A DNA stretch of 64,000 bases from Ascarosepion bandense (GCA_037127315.1 JBBBDQ010001124.1:405501-469500), one strand, 5' to 3'. Shown: positions 40,251-53,129, counted from the first letter of the stretch. Numbers and translations are program-made. Notes: generated by a model from the sequence alone, not told the origin.

Positions 40251-40673
40251 CTAGCAGTATAACCCGGCATTGCTTGGGTGTAATGAAAGCCTTAAAAGTA
40301 ATCCATGGTCCTGGAGCTCAGACTCTTTGGACGTTGGCAAGAAAGACTAAAAAGCAATAGTTGTTTCCAGTTAAAGCAAAACCGTAGACTGAAAGAAAAA
40401 GGAATGGATGTCAGTCAAATTTTGATTTCCTGGTATCGACATCAAATAAGTTTTTTTTGTCGTAAACAGAATTTTGAAGGCTAAATAAGTCCTCTGAGTA
40501 AATGGTATCATGGCTGAGACTAAGAACTACAATTATACCTACTTAGAGCCAAACCTGAAGCAAAAACTAAAATAAAAGGGCTGAAAAAATACAGACATAC
40601 GGGCAGATAAACAGACACACACAAACATCTTGCCTTTTATATATATATATATATATATATTATTGATTTTCTG
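40251..40673 (-). mobile_element. Non-autonomous Helitron, 5'-truncated
   Basis: The minus strand ends CAGTATAACC complement ...ACTGCTAG before T at 40250, with the usual cccgg/cggg hairpin. It matches copy 1 back to the TA repeat at about 40650, then is lost; 40674 onward is unrelated. Confidence 0.8.
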
Positions 40674-41949
40674 TGACAGGAGGGAAATATATATAAAAAC
40701 ACAGCGGGCTTTATTATATATATATATATATTCTTCACTACTTGACAACATGATTATTGCAAAAAGATAAAATAATATGGCCCTGTTTAAGAGCAAACAC
40801 ATGTCAAGAGCTTTCATAACTGGTTGTAAAAAGAATGAACTGAGCCAATGCTGGCTTGCTATTGTCCCTCTAATGAACTGAGCTGATGCTGCCTCGCTAT
40901 TGTCTCTCTCTCCATGAGTGTGACAGGAGGGAAATGTATTTTTATTTATTTCGTTTTGTTAGGGGTATTGGCTGGGGGGTTTTGATATTGTGATATTTTG
41001 TTGACAGTTGGAATGTTTTGTGGAGAGTGTTAGTGTGTGTTGGTGGGTGTTAGCAAGATAATGGAGTCAGTCTGTGACCGTTGGAATTTATTAGTTGGTG
41101 CGGATATTTTTTCTGTTTATTTTTATTTTTGCAGAGTCTTTACAATCGGTGTAAGTTTGCATGTTTAATCTTAATATTGGGTTTAGGGAATGTGTTTTTT
41201 GTCTTACATTTTTAATTTTTTATATCATTGTTTGGGAATCGCTTTCTCTATTCAATTTTTAATTTTGAATCTTTGATTTTTAATTAGATCATTTTTTGGA
41301 AATCATTTTCACTATTAAATTTGTAAGTTTTAATTTTCTATTCTCATATAAATTTCTATTCTCATATCTAGTCTATATATGATTCGATTTGTTATGGTTA
41401 TTAACCTTACTGTAATTTTATTTATGGTTATAAATCTTACTCTAATTATGGTTATGATTATTAACCTCATTCTAATTATGGTTATGGTTATTGGCCTTAC
41501 TCTAATTATGGTTATTGACCTTCCTAATTATGGATTTTTGACCTTACTTTATAATTAATATTGGTTAACATCAATTGTGGTTATTAAACTTACTTTATTA
41601 GTTAAAACTAATAATAGTTCTACACCTTATTTTAATTCTTAACTTCTATTTTCACATCTATTCAATATATAATTCATCTTATTTTGGTTATGGTTATTAA
41701 CTTTAATTGATCCTATTCTAATATTGATTATTAACCTTACTCTAATTGTGCTTATTAACTTTACTAATTTTAGCTATTAACCTTACTTTCTAATTAATCT
41801 TAATTAATACCGATTATGGTTACCAACCTTATTCTTTTAGTCAATACTAATTATGGTTATACACCTTATTTGTAAATATTAAACCTTGTAAATTTTTTTT
41901 ATGTATACACATATGTATATATACACCTATATGTATGGGTCATATTCTT
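40674..41949. repeat. AT-rich region with imperfect ~30-bp tandem repeat
   Basis: 41395-41880 is built from degenerate copies of ttatggttattaaccttac and ctaatt spaced roughly 30 bp apart. The rest shows TA and TG runs and no frame with a motif. Confidence 0.6.
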
Positions 41950-43645
41950 GGCTCTTGTAGTGTTTTTTAGCATGATTGTAATGTTAGCTCTCTGATGTGC
42001 TTGCAGTTTACTGTGATTTCATGCCTCTGGTTTAAAAGCTTGTTACTGTTCATAACTTTAAGTATCTCAATTTTTTCTTGAAGACAGAGGAAACATGGTT
42101 CCTTTATAGATTTAGGTGTTCTTGCTTGTTTAAGGATTTTCCATTTAACTCTAGGTGTTTTATTTTCGTTTTTTTAACTTCTAAAAATATTTGGAGAGAG
42201 ATGTCATGTTTAGTTTTTCTTTGTTATTGAAGGATGACAGGTGATTATAAAATCGCTTTTTAAATACGTTCAAAGTATTTCCGATATACATTTTTTCATC
42301 CTTAGGATTCTCCATGGATGAGATCGAACACATATATATCAGGGATTTTGTTTGACATTTGTTGTTCATGGGGCATTGGTTAGGGTTTCTACAGTTACAG
42401 GGGTTGTAATTATGGGTTGGATTGGTATTAGTTTTGGAGTTATTTTTGTTGTGTGCTTTTAATATTTTGTTGTTATGTACTTTAATTATTTTTTTCTAGA
42501 TTATTGGAGCAGCTATAGCTTAGTTTAATTGTATTTTTATTGACTATTTTATTTAGATGGTTATTTTTGGGGAAATGCTTATCTATTAGTTGAAGAAATT
42601 TATGTCCCAGTTTGAAGTTAATTGATTGATTAAAAGGAGGGTTATACCATATGATTTTTCGGTTCCTATTTTTGCTCTTTGAACTTCTGAAGTTTTCCAC
42701 AAAATTGATTTTTGATGATTGACATCTGCTATCCTTTAGGATTTTATCGTAAATTACCTTGTGTTTATTGAATATTTCTTTATTGGATGAGTGTGTGTTA
42801 ATGCAGCATTCTATTGATGATGGGATGTGTTTGATAATGAATGGTGGGTGGTTAGAGTTGGGGTTTATATATATTGGGTTCAAATTGTTCTTCATGTAAG
42901 GTTGGAAAGTGTTCGATACTAAGTCTAATGTTATGTCTAAGAAGTCTACTCGCTTGATGTTGGTGTTAATCACTACGTTAAGACCAAAGGATTTAAAGAC
43001 TTTATGAATTAGTTTCCTGATTTTATCGACCTTACCTCCAGTAGATTCATTATCATGAGTCCATCGTCTCTCTATAGTCCTATATTATTCATATCTATTT
43101 CTTTATGCGCAGTGAGGTTGTACAGCAGGAATACCCCCACCAGATCCGAAGATTCTGCTGAATCCAGGGCTCCCATGGATAAATCAAAATTATCCGTTGA
43201 ATTTTTTGTCCACTGTTGGTTGTCATGGAAGAGAACCGATTTTCTACAGTTCAGGATTATTTTGATTTCCTCCTTGGTGATGTCCGAGTAGAATTCGGTG
43301 AACTCAAGGGCGAGGTTAAAGAGGTCCTTAGAAATCAATGGGTAAAAATCCAGGATGTCGAACTGTAAGAAGGTGGCATTATTTTTTTCCCCAAGGTTTT
43401 CAAACCATTTGATGACATCCATTGTACCATTCCACTACGGACAAACTAAAAATCAGCGACAGGATCCCCAAAATGACAACAAAGGAGGCATATGTGCTCC
43501 TAAAAGACCACAAACCGGATTTTTACCATAGATTACCAACAAGAATAATTAACCCTACAAAATCTGAAATTGGTAGGATTAGCAAAGTAATATTAGAAAG
43601 AACCAACCAGCAAATAAAAGAAAAAGTTAAACTAACGCAGTGTGG
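41950..43645 (-). pseudogene. Penelope-like element (RT + GIY-YIG), 5'-inverted
   Basis: Minus strand, in order: WFENLGEKNNATFLQFDILD (RT, about 43365-43410), FYPLISKDL, MGALDSAESSDLVGVFLL (about 43120-43175), VDFLDITLDL (about 42920-42950), NSNHPPFIIKHIPSS, and a GIY-YIG endonuclease part KMYIGNTLNVFKKRFYNHL (42300-42230). The preceding RT segment, KEAYVLLKDHKPDFYHRLPT and INPTKSEIGRISK, is on the plus strand at 43432-43645. Frames are broken at several places. Penelope-like proteins prime on DNA with this RT and cut with GIY-YIG. Confidence 0.85.
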
Positions 43646-43769
43646 CTAGACATATCCACTTGCTTCTGGCTAGGATTGAAACTCGACCGATTTGGTGTCA
43701 GTCAGAGTCTCTACTTCCTAAGCCATCGGTGCATGGCAACAGACAGCCTTTGAGATTTCACTTGCCCAA

Positions 43770-44305
43770 TCGATTCAGTCAATTAAAAACTTAATTGGGG
43801 GATTAAAGTTTATTGTTTTGCTCGCCTGCAGTTGATTAAAAATCTTGCAATGAAATGTGTCCCTTCAAATATAGAAAAAGGAAATCTGATTCATTTTACA
43901 ACCCAAAAGTATGCCATTGAAGATTCACAAGTTGCTTAGAATGACCTACAATGACATTATTGAACTCTTGGCTTTTATTGTCCAACATTCATTTAATTAA
44001 TGCTTCCAGAGTAGAGGCAAAAAGTCTCTGTCACCCAGATTAAAGATGCTCATAGATTTTTAGAAACTCATTTGGGAAAAATATTATCTTATATTTCCTC
44101 CCCACTTATGAAAAGTAAAAATGAACATTTGAAAGAAAGAAAAAAATATACATACTTCTTTCAACCACGCACCAAAAAACAAATTATACAAGTAAGTAAT
44201 TTTTTTATAGAAAATTGTTGAGAAAATCAGATTTGTATTTTTTTATCATCTGTGAGATGGAGGTTGTAGTCAAACAGAAGGAAGAAACTACTAATTTAGG
44301 TACCT
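43770..44305 (+). repeat. Dispersed repeat F, copy 2
   Basis: Reverse complement of 188-800; matches run from aacttaattgggggattaa to the block ctactaatttaggtacc. Preceded at 43650-43740 by a degenerate tRNA-like stretch on the minus strand (ggcttaggaagtagag; gagtttcaatcc). Confidence 0.65.
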
Positions 44306-44909
44306 CTGCTCAATTGCCACAAAAACAGCATATCATGATGTCAAACTTAGTAAAAACAAAGTTTTATTATCAAAATGTTTATTCTATTATTAAGAGGAAA
44401 AATCAATTTTGTTGTTATTATATTTGAAAATTTTTTTAATGCTTTCTAACACGTTCAAAATGTTAATTAAAATTTCGTTTTATATTTTCTGTCAGCAATT
44501 CACGCTATGTTTATGTAAGGCAACTATTAAGAAAATGGAGTTGGTCAAGTAAAATGATTTTAGGGCGAGTAACTTTTCCTTTACTTTCAACTACTGGTCT
44601 AGTGATTTCTTTTTCAAATCTCAAAGGCTGTATATATATATATCTATATATATTGTTATATCATTACAAGTAAAATGTTTTTCACTTAGCTGATTGATAT
44701 TAACTTCTGCATCCTGACTTCAGAGTTTTGTAGACAGACACTCTGGAAATAACTTTGTCCCCTCCTCAGGGGATATCAGCAATTGTCTGCTCATACTTCT
44801 TGTTTTTTATTTTTATATGCACTTTTCATTGTGGCAAGTTTTTTATTGTGATTTTAAACACTGACCTTTACATTTCCACAGTTTCTACCAGTGTGTTATC
44901 ATTAAGCAG

Positions 44910-44949
<40 letters not shown>

Positions 44950-45377
44950 GTATTTAGGCAGCAAATTTTCTTTTAAACACGTCAAATTAAATAAATTTTA
45001 AACATTATGTTTGCTTATTTTTAATAAAATCTGTTTATACTCACAGATAATATTTTGCATATTACAATCGAAAGATATCAGAAATGAGCTGTAACATTGA
45101 CAGATGTTATTATCATTTGTTTCTCAAGGTACCCAAGTACTTTCAACCTCTTTCTGAGATCATCTTCAGGGTGTGATTTATGGTAACCAAAAATAACCAG
45201 AAAACTGTGTTGCTGAAAATTACCAAACTTTTGTTTTCTGCTTCAAATATTAAAAATAAGCAAATATAATATTTGGAATTTATTTAATCTGACATATATA
45301 ATATGCTAGATGAAAATGTTGACCTATTTGTTGACCTATCTGATCTATGATAATTTGTAATGCATTTTATAGGCAAA
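44306..45377. other. No recognised gene; (TA)n microsatellite
   Basis: (TA)n at 44910-44944. The sequence 45000-45360 is AT-rich with no motif. Confidence 0.5.
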
Positions 45378-45853
45378 CTAGCAGTATAGCCCGGCATTGC
45401 TCAAGTGTAATGAAAGCTTTAAAACTAATCCATGGTCCTGGAGCTCAGACTCAGCCTAAAGAATATTTGTGTGAAGTTTGGTGAGAATCGGATAAAAATT
45501 GTGGATTTGTATAAAGAACATACAGACAGATAAACACACACACAAACATTTTGCCTTATATATATATATATATTATTGATTTTCTGCACTATCGTAAGAA
45601 CTGCAACCTTGAAACTTCTGAATATTGTTTCTTATGTCTTTATCTATGAGTGTATCAAATTTGATTAAAATTGAACCACTCCTTCTATGACCCGATTTTT
45701 TTGATTATCAATTTTTGATATTTATCGAGGGCGGGGGGGGGGTACCTTGGCACAAAACCTAGCTAAGAATACTCACAGATAGTACAACTGTGTAAATTTT
45801 CCAGAAAATCAGTTCAGCCATTTCGGAGCCTATAGGTAACGGACACACACACA

Positions 45854-45894
<41 letters not shown>

Positions 45895-45953
45895 ACATAC
45901 ACACACTCACACACACACACAAAGTTCCATTTATAAATAAGTTTAGATTTAGA
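45378..45953 (-). mobile_element. Non-autonomous Helitron, minus strand
   Basis: 5' end on minus is TCTAAATCTAAACTTATT preceded by A (45954 is T on plus); 3' end is ACTGCTAG before T. Contains a long (CA)n at 45841-45920 and a G-run near 45730. Internal deletion relative to copy 1. Confidence 0.85.
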
Positions 45954-46249
45954 TCTTTTGTAATAGATTTTGATAATAATTTTCAATGCATTTTAATAAT
46001 AAAACACTTTGCAATTCATTTTTCTAATTTTATCTTTTGCCATTTTTATTTATAATTTTAGTATTGGCTGTGTCATTATATAGGTAGCCATTAGAGTGAA
46101 TGGAAGTTTATATATATTTGTTTAATAAAACTAATGATCTCATGAATTAAAGGACCCATTTTTTTATAGAGTTGTTATTGATATTTCATTCATTTGCTTC
46201 TCTGAAAATAGAATGTTCCATTGAACAATCAGCCTAATTAGTCATTTGA
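45954..46249. other. No recognised feature
   Basis: AT-rich sequence without repeats that I can match. Confidence 0.5.
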
Positions 46250-46860
46250 TGAAATGTAATCAAATTTTGATGACTAGAGTGCATAGTAGAATTAGAGTGT
46301 GAAGTTTCATTCAAGACACTGGAACAAGGAATGCAAGAATGATATTAGAAAGAAGAATACAAATGCAGAAGGATGTATATCTGTTATATAGATTATGCGA
46401 AAGAATTTGATAAAGTCCATCATAAAGAATTAATTGAATTGCTAAGTAAGCTTGATATATTTGGGAAAGGTATTAGAATAATCCAGTACTTATACTATGG
46501 GAAAAAAACCTCCTCCCTGCTGACAGAAATAGCAATTAATAAATATACAAAGAAAGTAGTAAAGGAAAGAGAGAAGAAAAGACTAAACACCAGTTTTGAG
46601 AAGGTAGATTTATGGTTTTCAGTAAAAGGGACAGTCCAAGATACAGACTATGAATTGAAGATGCCAAAACGAAGCAGATACACAAATTTAAATACTTAGA
46701 AAGTGTTTTAACAGAGCATGACAAATATGATGCCAAAATTCAAACACTCATTTGTAATAGTGAAAGATGACCCCCAAAAGTTAAGCAAAATATTAATGAG
46801 CTGAAAACTTCCATTAGAAATTAAAAATAAAGAAAAATGCTGGACTCTTGTGTAATATCA
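46250..46860 (+). pseudogene. LINE A RT palm fragment, highly decayed
   Basis: Encodes CYIDYAKEFDKVHHKELIEL and DIFGKGIRIIQYLY (46380-46490), the RT palm, then scattered LINE A thumb codons. The YADD region is deleted near 46560. Ends near 46860 where LINE B sequence begins. Confidence 0.75.
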
Positions 46861-46861
46861 G

Positions 46862-47396
46862 TTCTCCTATATGCCACAACAGACCTCAAGTGGAATGTCT
46901 ACATAGAATCCAGAGCTAAATCCACTGCTAACAAGGTTGGTTCTCTGTGCAAGTCCTGAAAATTTTCCCTGGCTGAAACAATCCTGCACATATACAAATC
47001 TAATATCTGCCTGTGCATTGAATACTGCTGTCATATCTGGTTGGATGCTTCTGCTATCCACCCAGGGGTCCTTGACAAAATTCTATAGAGAATCTGTAAT
47101 GTGATTGATCCCAACTTGACAGCTCGAATACAGTCACTTTCTCACCGGTCCAGTGTGACTTCCCTGTGTCTCTTCTACATGTACTTTCATGACTTCTGCT
47201 TCAATGAACTTAGCTCACCGGTGCCCCCTATGTACGAATTTACTTGAGCCACAAGATCAACAACTAGGTCTCCCGCTTATACTGTGAAACCAATAAATTG
47301 TAAATGCAAATTCTACTCCAGCAGCTTCTTTTCTCGCATTTCCTGCCTGTGGAATTCCCTTCCATTTACTTGCTTTCTCGACAGCTACAATCTCCA
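46862..47396 (+). pseudogene. LINE B C-terminal region
   Basis: Codons for TDLKWNVYIESRAKS, a HIYKSNICLCIEYCCHIW block, VLDKI, SLCLFYMYFHDFC and KPINCKCKFYSSSFFSRISC (to 47345). Several in-frame stops. Runs into the amplified tail. Confidence 0.8.
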
Positions 47397-48515
47397 AGAA
47401 TTTAAATGTAAGCTCAATAGTTATCTCTTATCTCGCAAACCTGCATCCTCTCCCTCATGCTCCTTTCTCCATCCACTCCACTCTCATCAGTATTCTCATC
47501 CTTCTCTTACCCACTTCCTGACACCCCCTATAACTTGTCACTCTTTCTTATAACTTTTCTCCTATGTAACCCCCTGCACAGCAGTGGTAGTATAATGCCT
47601 TGCTTAGGGTGATATGATTATAAGAATTTAAATGTAAAGTCAATAGTCATTATCTATCTCACTAACTTGCATCCTCTCTCTCATGCTCTCATCTCGTTTC
47701 TGCAGTATTCTCATCCCTCTCCTACCCGCTTCCTGACACCCCCTTTATTCTGTCACTCCTTTTCATAACTTTTCTCCTATGTAACCCCCTGCACAACAGT
47801 GGCAGTATAATGCCTTGTTTGGTGGGGGTGGGGGTGATATGATTATAAGAATTTAAATGTAAAATCAACAGTCATCTCCTATCTCACTAACTTACATCCT
47901 CTCTCTCATGCTTCTTTCTCCATCCACTCCACTCTTATCAATATTCTCATCCTTCTCTTACCCACTTCCTGACACCCCCTATAACCTGTCACTCTTTCTC
48001 ATAACTTTCCTACTATGTAACCCCCAGCACAACAGTGGCAGTAAAATGCCTTGCTTGGGGGGATAAGATTATAAAAAAAAAATTTCTATACTATTATAAT
48101 GTGAATATAAAATGGGGGATCAATTCTACATTACAATTCATATATAAACTGATCTCTTACTTTATGGCCACAGTCATCCTTCTATTACCCATTTCCTGAC
48201 ACCCCCTATTACCTGTCACTCTTTCTCATAACTTTCCTCCTATGTAACCCCCTGCACAACAGTAGCAGTAAAATGCCTTGCTTGGGGTGATAAGATTATA
48301 AAAAAAAAAAAATTTCTATACTATAATAATGTGGATATGGGGATCAGTTCTACATTACAATTAATATATAAACTGATCCCTCATTTTATGGCCACAGTCA
48401 TCCTTCCTGACACCCCCTATAACCTGGCACTCTTTCTTATAACTTTCATCCTATGTAACCCCCCTGCACAACAGTGGCATTAAATGGTTTGCTTAAGGTG
48501 ATAAGATTATTAAAA
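47397..48515 (+). repeat. Tandemly amplified LINE B tail (225-230-bp units)
   Basis: The word aagaatttaaatgtaa recurs at 47397, 47622 and 47847 (225-bp steps). Then aatttctatacta at 48081 and 48311 (230-bp step) marks two later units that contain repeat D. Each unit ends cctgcacaacagtggcag and ttgcttggggtgat. About five units. Confidence 0.88.
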
Positions 48516-48529
48516 AAGTAGAAAAGACA

Positions 48530-48710
48530 AAGGAAATGCCAGTGAATGCTGGACAATTTTCTCATGGGTGAAAAGACTTGAGGCAACGGAAATGTGATTC
48601 TACAGAAGAGTACTGAAAATGCGACTAACTAAAGAAGTGAATAATGATGCTTTAAGGAAAATGAAAACACAAAGGACGCTTAGAACCAGAAAAAAGGCAC
48701 ATAATTATTA
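48530..48710 (+). pseudogene. LINE A fragment
   Basis: Reads gccagtgaatgctggacaat, gtgattctacagaagagtac and an accagaaaaaaggcac block. A separated end piece (gatgtggagagccattattg) is at 49015-49075; between them is unassigned sequence containing a triplicated aatccaagtacttcctaag word at 48962-49020. Confidence 0.6.
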
Positions 48711-49099
48711 AAGGGGGCTAAAGAGATTAGGCACTATTTATATTCAGACTGTTGTCCTCATCTTTGTTGTTGTTATCAAAGCCATTGTTTCCTATGGCCT
48801 TCAGCAGATACATATTGATCTAGGTAACCTACAGATTTAACTGAATCCTTTACTTGATCTATGAGTGTGAAATTTTCTTCTTCCATTGCTGATGTCTACG
48901 GATATCTCATATAGTTCTTATTTTTACTAATGCTAAATTATTATCCACCTGTTTCCACTGAATCCAAGTACTTCCTAAGAATCCAAGTACTTCCTAAGAA
49001 TCCAAGTACTTCCTAAGAATTACAAAGATGTGGAGAGCCATTATTGTCCATGTCATGAAGGATAAAACATTTTCCAGGTCAAATTGCAACTTAATAATA

Positions 49100-49455
49100 C
49101 GATTGGAGTAGATAGACTAAACTATTGCCCGGTTCACACTCCACCCACGTTTATTGAACAGGTGAAGAGGCTCATCCCTTGTTCCCTGTTTAGGATGTGG
49201 TTTCCGGCTTTCTCTTTTCCAATCTTTTCACTTTTTTCTTTTTTTTTTTTTTTTTTTTCAATTGGAGTAGATAGACTAAACTATTGCCCAGTTCACACTC
49301 CACCCACGTCTGTTGAACAGGTGTAGAGGTTCATCCCTTGTTCCCTGCTTAGGATCTGGTTTCCGGTTTTCTCTTTTCTAATCTTTTCACTCTTATGTAG
49401 CCCCCTGCACATCGGTGGTGTTGCCGCCTTGCTCGGGCTGATAAAAAAAAAAAAT
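49100..49455 (+). mobile_element. 159-bp module dimer with LINE B tail
   Basis: Units start at 49102 and 49261 (attggagtagatagac), followed by tagccccctgcacatcgg, ttgctcgggctgat and an A-run. Same architecture as 33347-33672. Confidence 0.85.
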
Positions 49456-50157
49456 GAAAAAAAAAATTACAACAAATTTCCAGATACTGTACCAGATGTA
49501 GCTCTGAAGCTTTTTAATTTTGATTGATTAGTGGTGTTAATATGTACATAGTTTATTTTCGTGAATATTATAACTATTTCTTTAATGGTTATAATAAAAT
49601 TAAATTAAAAATAAAGAAATGAATTAATAATCTTAAAGAAATAGAAATTTGATAAGACAAATGAAAAAAGGAAAACACAAGCGATTTTAATAAACACGTG
49701 CGGTGTGAAAATTTTAAATAATACATATATATAAGTTAAAAAACAAAGACCTTTTATAAAGAGAAAGAAAACAATAAATATCACAAACGAGAACAAAAAG
49801 ACAGGCACAAATGTTTGGCATGTAAACTAGAAAGAACAAATCCCTTAAATGACACAATCAAATAAAATAATGTAAAAAGTGTTTTTTTTTTAATTAGAAA
49901 TGTGAAATAAAACAAATTATGATAACAAAATACTACAAATGGAAAAGTAAAGAGACACGTGTAAAAGATAATGTGAAAATAAAACAAAATCTTATCAATT
50001 AAACAAAATGGCTGACATAACAGAAAAAGAAAATAACAAGTCTTACCTAATCAAAATGGCCAACATAATTTGAAAATAAACAGATTAAACAAAACTGGAA
50101 GCAAAAAATTAAATTAAAACGAAAAAGCCTTAAGGCCGGGCTGGGATTAAAGAATTG
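49456..50157. other. No recognised feature
   Basis: Strongly A-rich on the plus strand. Minus-strand frames here are phenylalanine/leucine-rich artefacts. Confidence 0.5.
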
Positions 50158-50207
50158 TTTTTCTCCTTGTATAATATGTCCTGAGACATATTATACAAGG
50201 AGAAAAA
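50158..50207. repeat. Perfect 23-bp inverted repeat, 4-nt loop
   Basis: 50158-50180 (tttttctccttgtataata, then tgtc) is exactly complementary to 50185-50207 around loop ctga. It resembles the hairpin at 1349-1393 in arm length and loop size, although the sequences differ. Confidence 0.9.
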
Positions 50208-51377
50208 ATCAATTAAAATGAACTTAATTTCAGCAGAAATTAAAAATAAAATAAAAAACACAAAAAATAAGTCAGAAGTCTAGTAAAAAAAAAAAAAATA
50301 ATAGAATTAGAGCCAGAGGAAGGTAAAAAACTGAAAAAAAAAAAATCAAATTTTTCACAAAATCAATCAAGAGAAGAGTAGGAAAAATTAAACGTTTCCA
50401 AAGCACAAATAATCTAAATTTCCAAAGGGAAGAGTGAAAAATTTTAGTTTGGGATTTAGCCATGCCTCCCACCACTGAAAAGAGCGGTAACACAAGATTG
50501 GGTTTAATGTTGGGAACCTGATCACTTACACTCGAGCCAATGGTCAAAATTTGCCCAACCCCCGCATATGTAAGTTTGAGCACAGATCTTGTCTTTTCTT
50601 CACAACCAAATCTCCGTCTCTAGATGGAGCTCCAACTGATTATGATTGTGAGCCAGATAACGGACCGCAATTGGCATTTCATTTTTTTTAAGACTATTTA
50701 GAATTCTTTATTTAAGTGTCTATACTAGTTCATTAGTGTCACCGGAATCGTGTTATTTACTCCACAACAGTGAATTAAGAAGGAGTACAGAAGATACCTC
50801 CTTCAGTACCACAGACTTGATGGTCAGTTGCCTGACTTTTACAAATTGGGCGGGTTCTTTATGCATTTCTGTTCATGTGTAGAGGTGATGGAGTAGCATC
50901 ATGGTTGGGTGAAAGTGTTTTTTTTTAATTTGAAGGATGAGGGAGGCAAGGCCACTTGGGAGTCACACCTGGATACTTGAGAACAGCTTCAATCAAATAC
51001 CTTCTGAATGGACTGGGTTACCTGTATTTCTAACTGGGACACATCTGCAGGCTCATGTTCTGTTTTGACGTAAATTGTCACCATATCATGATGCATGAAC
51101 CTGTTATACCCTTATAAGACTGGGTGTCATATATTGAGCTTTGTATATTTGTACCCCAGTATCACTTTGTTGGCATGCTGGTCTCTGACTTATTAACAAC
51201 AACAACAGCAATAATAATAGTAATGGGAATTTCTTGCAAAAGGAAAAATCTATTATCAGCATTGAAAGAAAAAAAAGGAAAGCTCTGCTAATTGCTGCAT
51301 TAAATAAACATTATTAAAAAAAAATTACAGTATGGTTCACTCTGTACAATGCCCCTAAATTTTTATGTAAATAACTT
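50208..51377. other. No recognised gene
   Basis: 50450-50700 is of higher complexity (gttgggaacctgatcac, gagccagataacggacc) but has no coding motif. I cannot assign it. Confidence 0.45.
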
Positions 51378-51955
51378 GTCAGTCAGTTAAGTGCCATACG
51401 TGATACATGCTTTAGGTAATCATGTCTCGAAAGAGACATGACTGACTGGGCAGAAGATTATCTTGCAGTAGGTTGCCATTGCTTACTGCAGTAGACTGGT
51501 TGCCAGCCAAGGCTATAGAACCCAGGCTGTCCTGTTATTTGACTTATAGCTAGAAGAGAAATAAATGTATTATATTACTATGTAGTAATTAGTGGGTGAT
51601 CGGTTCATTACTTAATAACAATATAAAACGGATCCCCCACTTTATGCCCAGTAGAAGCCTTAATCATGTCTCCAACTATTTTATTTCAGTCGAAAGAGAC
51701 AGGATTGACAGGGCAGAAGATTATCCCGCAGTAGGTTGTCATTGCTTTCTGCAGTAGATTGGTTGCCAGTCAAGGCTAAAGAACCCAATCTGTCCTATTA
51801 TTTAACCCATAATTGGAGGGAAGAGACGGATTAATATCTTTCCCAAGGGTATTTGTACTTAAGTGAATGCAGGGAATTCAACTGGAATTTGAACTCGGCT
51901 CTCTGGTTTGTCATTCCGAGTGGATATCCACTGCACCACGATGCATATCCAGCAT
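51378..51955 (-). mobile_element. Compound SINE - repeat D - SINE
   Basis: Minus strand: full tRNA-SINE (51955-51690), repeat D (51688-51562), then SINE 3' half (51560-51378). The two joints are at the same positions as in 2041-2675. The agtgggtgatcggtt/cggatcccccact arms show one or two more changes than copy 1. Confidence 0.8.
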
Positions 51956-52077
51956 GTAAAACAGGAATGAAAAATCATACCAGCAAACAAAGACAAACTT
52001 TTTATGTGAAAGATTTATTAAAAATATAAACAACAATGAAGCATTCGAAAAGCAAAAGAAATGTCCAGAATTCAGAC

Positions 52078-52370
52078 GGGTGTGCGTTGTGGTGCAGTGG
52101 ATATCAACTCAGAACGACAAATTCCAATTGAATTCTTTTTGCACTTACACACAAATGCCCTTGGGAAAGGTATCAATCCATCTCTTCCCTCCAGTTATGG
52201 GTTATATAACAGGACAGATTGAGTTCTATAGCCTTGGCTGGCAACCAGTTTACTGCAGAAAGCAATGGCAACCTACTGCAGGATAATCTTCTGCCCAGTC
52301 AGTCATGTCTCTTTCAAGACATGATCGTCCAAAGCGTGTATCACGTATGGCACTTAACTGACTGACTGTT
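52078..52370 (+). mobile_element. tRNA-derived SINE
   Basis: Head gtgcgttgtggtgcagtgg (A-box region), a degenerate B box (caaattccaatt), body ccctccagttatgggtta, then gtttactgcagaaagcaatg and the end cacttaactgactgactg. Part of the head between A and B boxes is deleted. Confidence 0.8.
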
Positions 52371-52612
52371 GGAATAATGAATTTGGAAACAATAATGCAG
52401 AATGGTTATTTGTCTTCAGAATTTCACAAAAGTACCAGAATTCTTACCATGCTTTCTCTTTTGCACAGACTCTGCAGGAATTGGTTGAACATAGTGTTTT
52501 CTCTGTTGGTGTCATAGTTTCTAAATAATGCCATGTTCCACTATCCATTTTTGGATATTATATGTTATTTGGTAGTTTACCACCAAGCAAACATTTCACA
52601 AATTGTCTGGTC

Positions 52613-52925
52613 CTGGGTATGATGGTAAACTGCATCTGGCAGCAAGGCCTCTAATTGGGAGGTTGTGAGGAGCATGGAACCACCTCTTAATTGCTGTTGT
52701 TCCCAGGTCCACCCTGATCCGGAGTGGTAGCACCTATTAGGGTCCAAGCTGTGGGTAAATAGTTGACCCCCAAATCGGTGTCAAAATGCTATGAAAGTAT
52801 TAATCAACAAAACTTTTTTGAATGAAAAACGTTACCAACAAAACTTTATTGAATGAAAAATGTTAAGACTGACCCTTAAATGACCAAAATGGTTGATGGG
52901 TAGTCAAACTTAAATCAAACCAAAC
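52613..52925 (+). repeat. Repeat E, copy 4
   Basis: Core as in copy 2, two tail units (aacaaaacttttttgaatg), then gaccaaaatggttgatgggt, a SINE-like terminal block. This suggests the element is bounded and that the tail minisatellite is optional. Confidence 0.7.
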
Positions 52926-53129
52926 CACAACTTGTCTAGTGATATTTTAATGTGAAAAAAAATGTTTAGACTTTAATTGAAGTGATAAATCAAGTCATAA
53001 AAAATTTTATTACTTAAGTTGGCTATTATGAAGTTGACATTTGAAGTCAGATGTCATAATTGACCTCTTGTTGTCAACATGTTAATATAGTCTTGTCTTA
53101 AGTCTTCTGAATGGATTCTATAATAGTCT
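52926..53129. other. No recognised feature
   Basis: AT-rich, no match. Confidence 0.4.
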
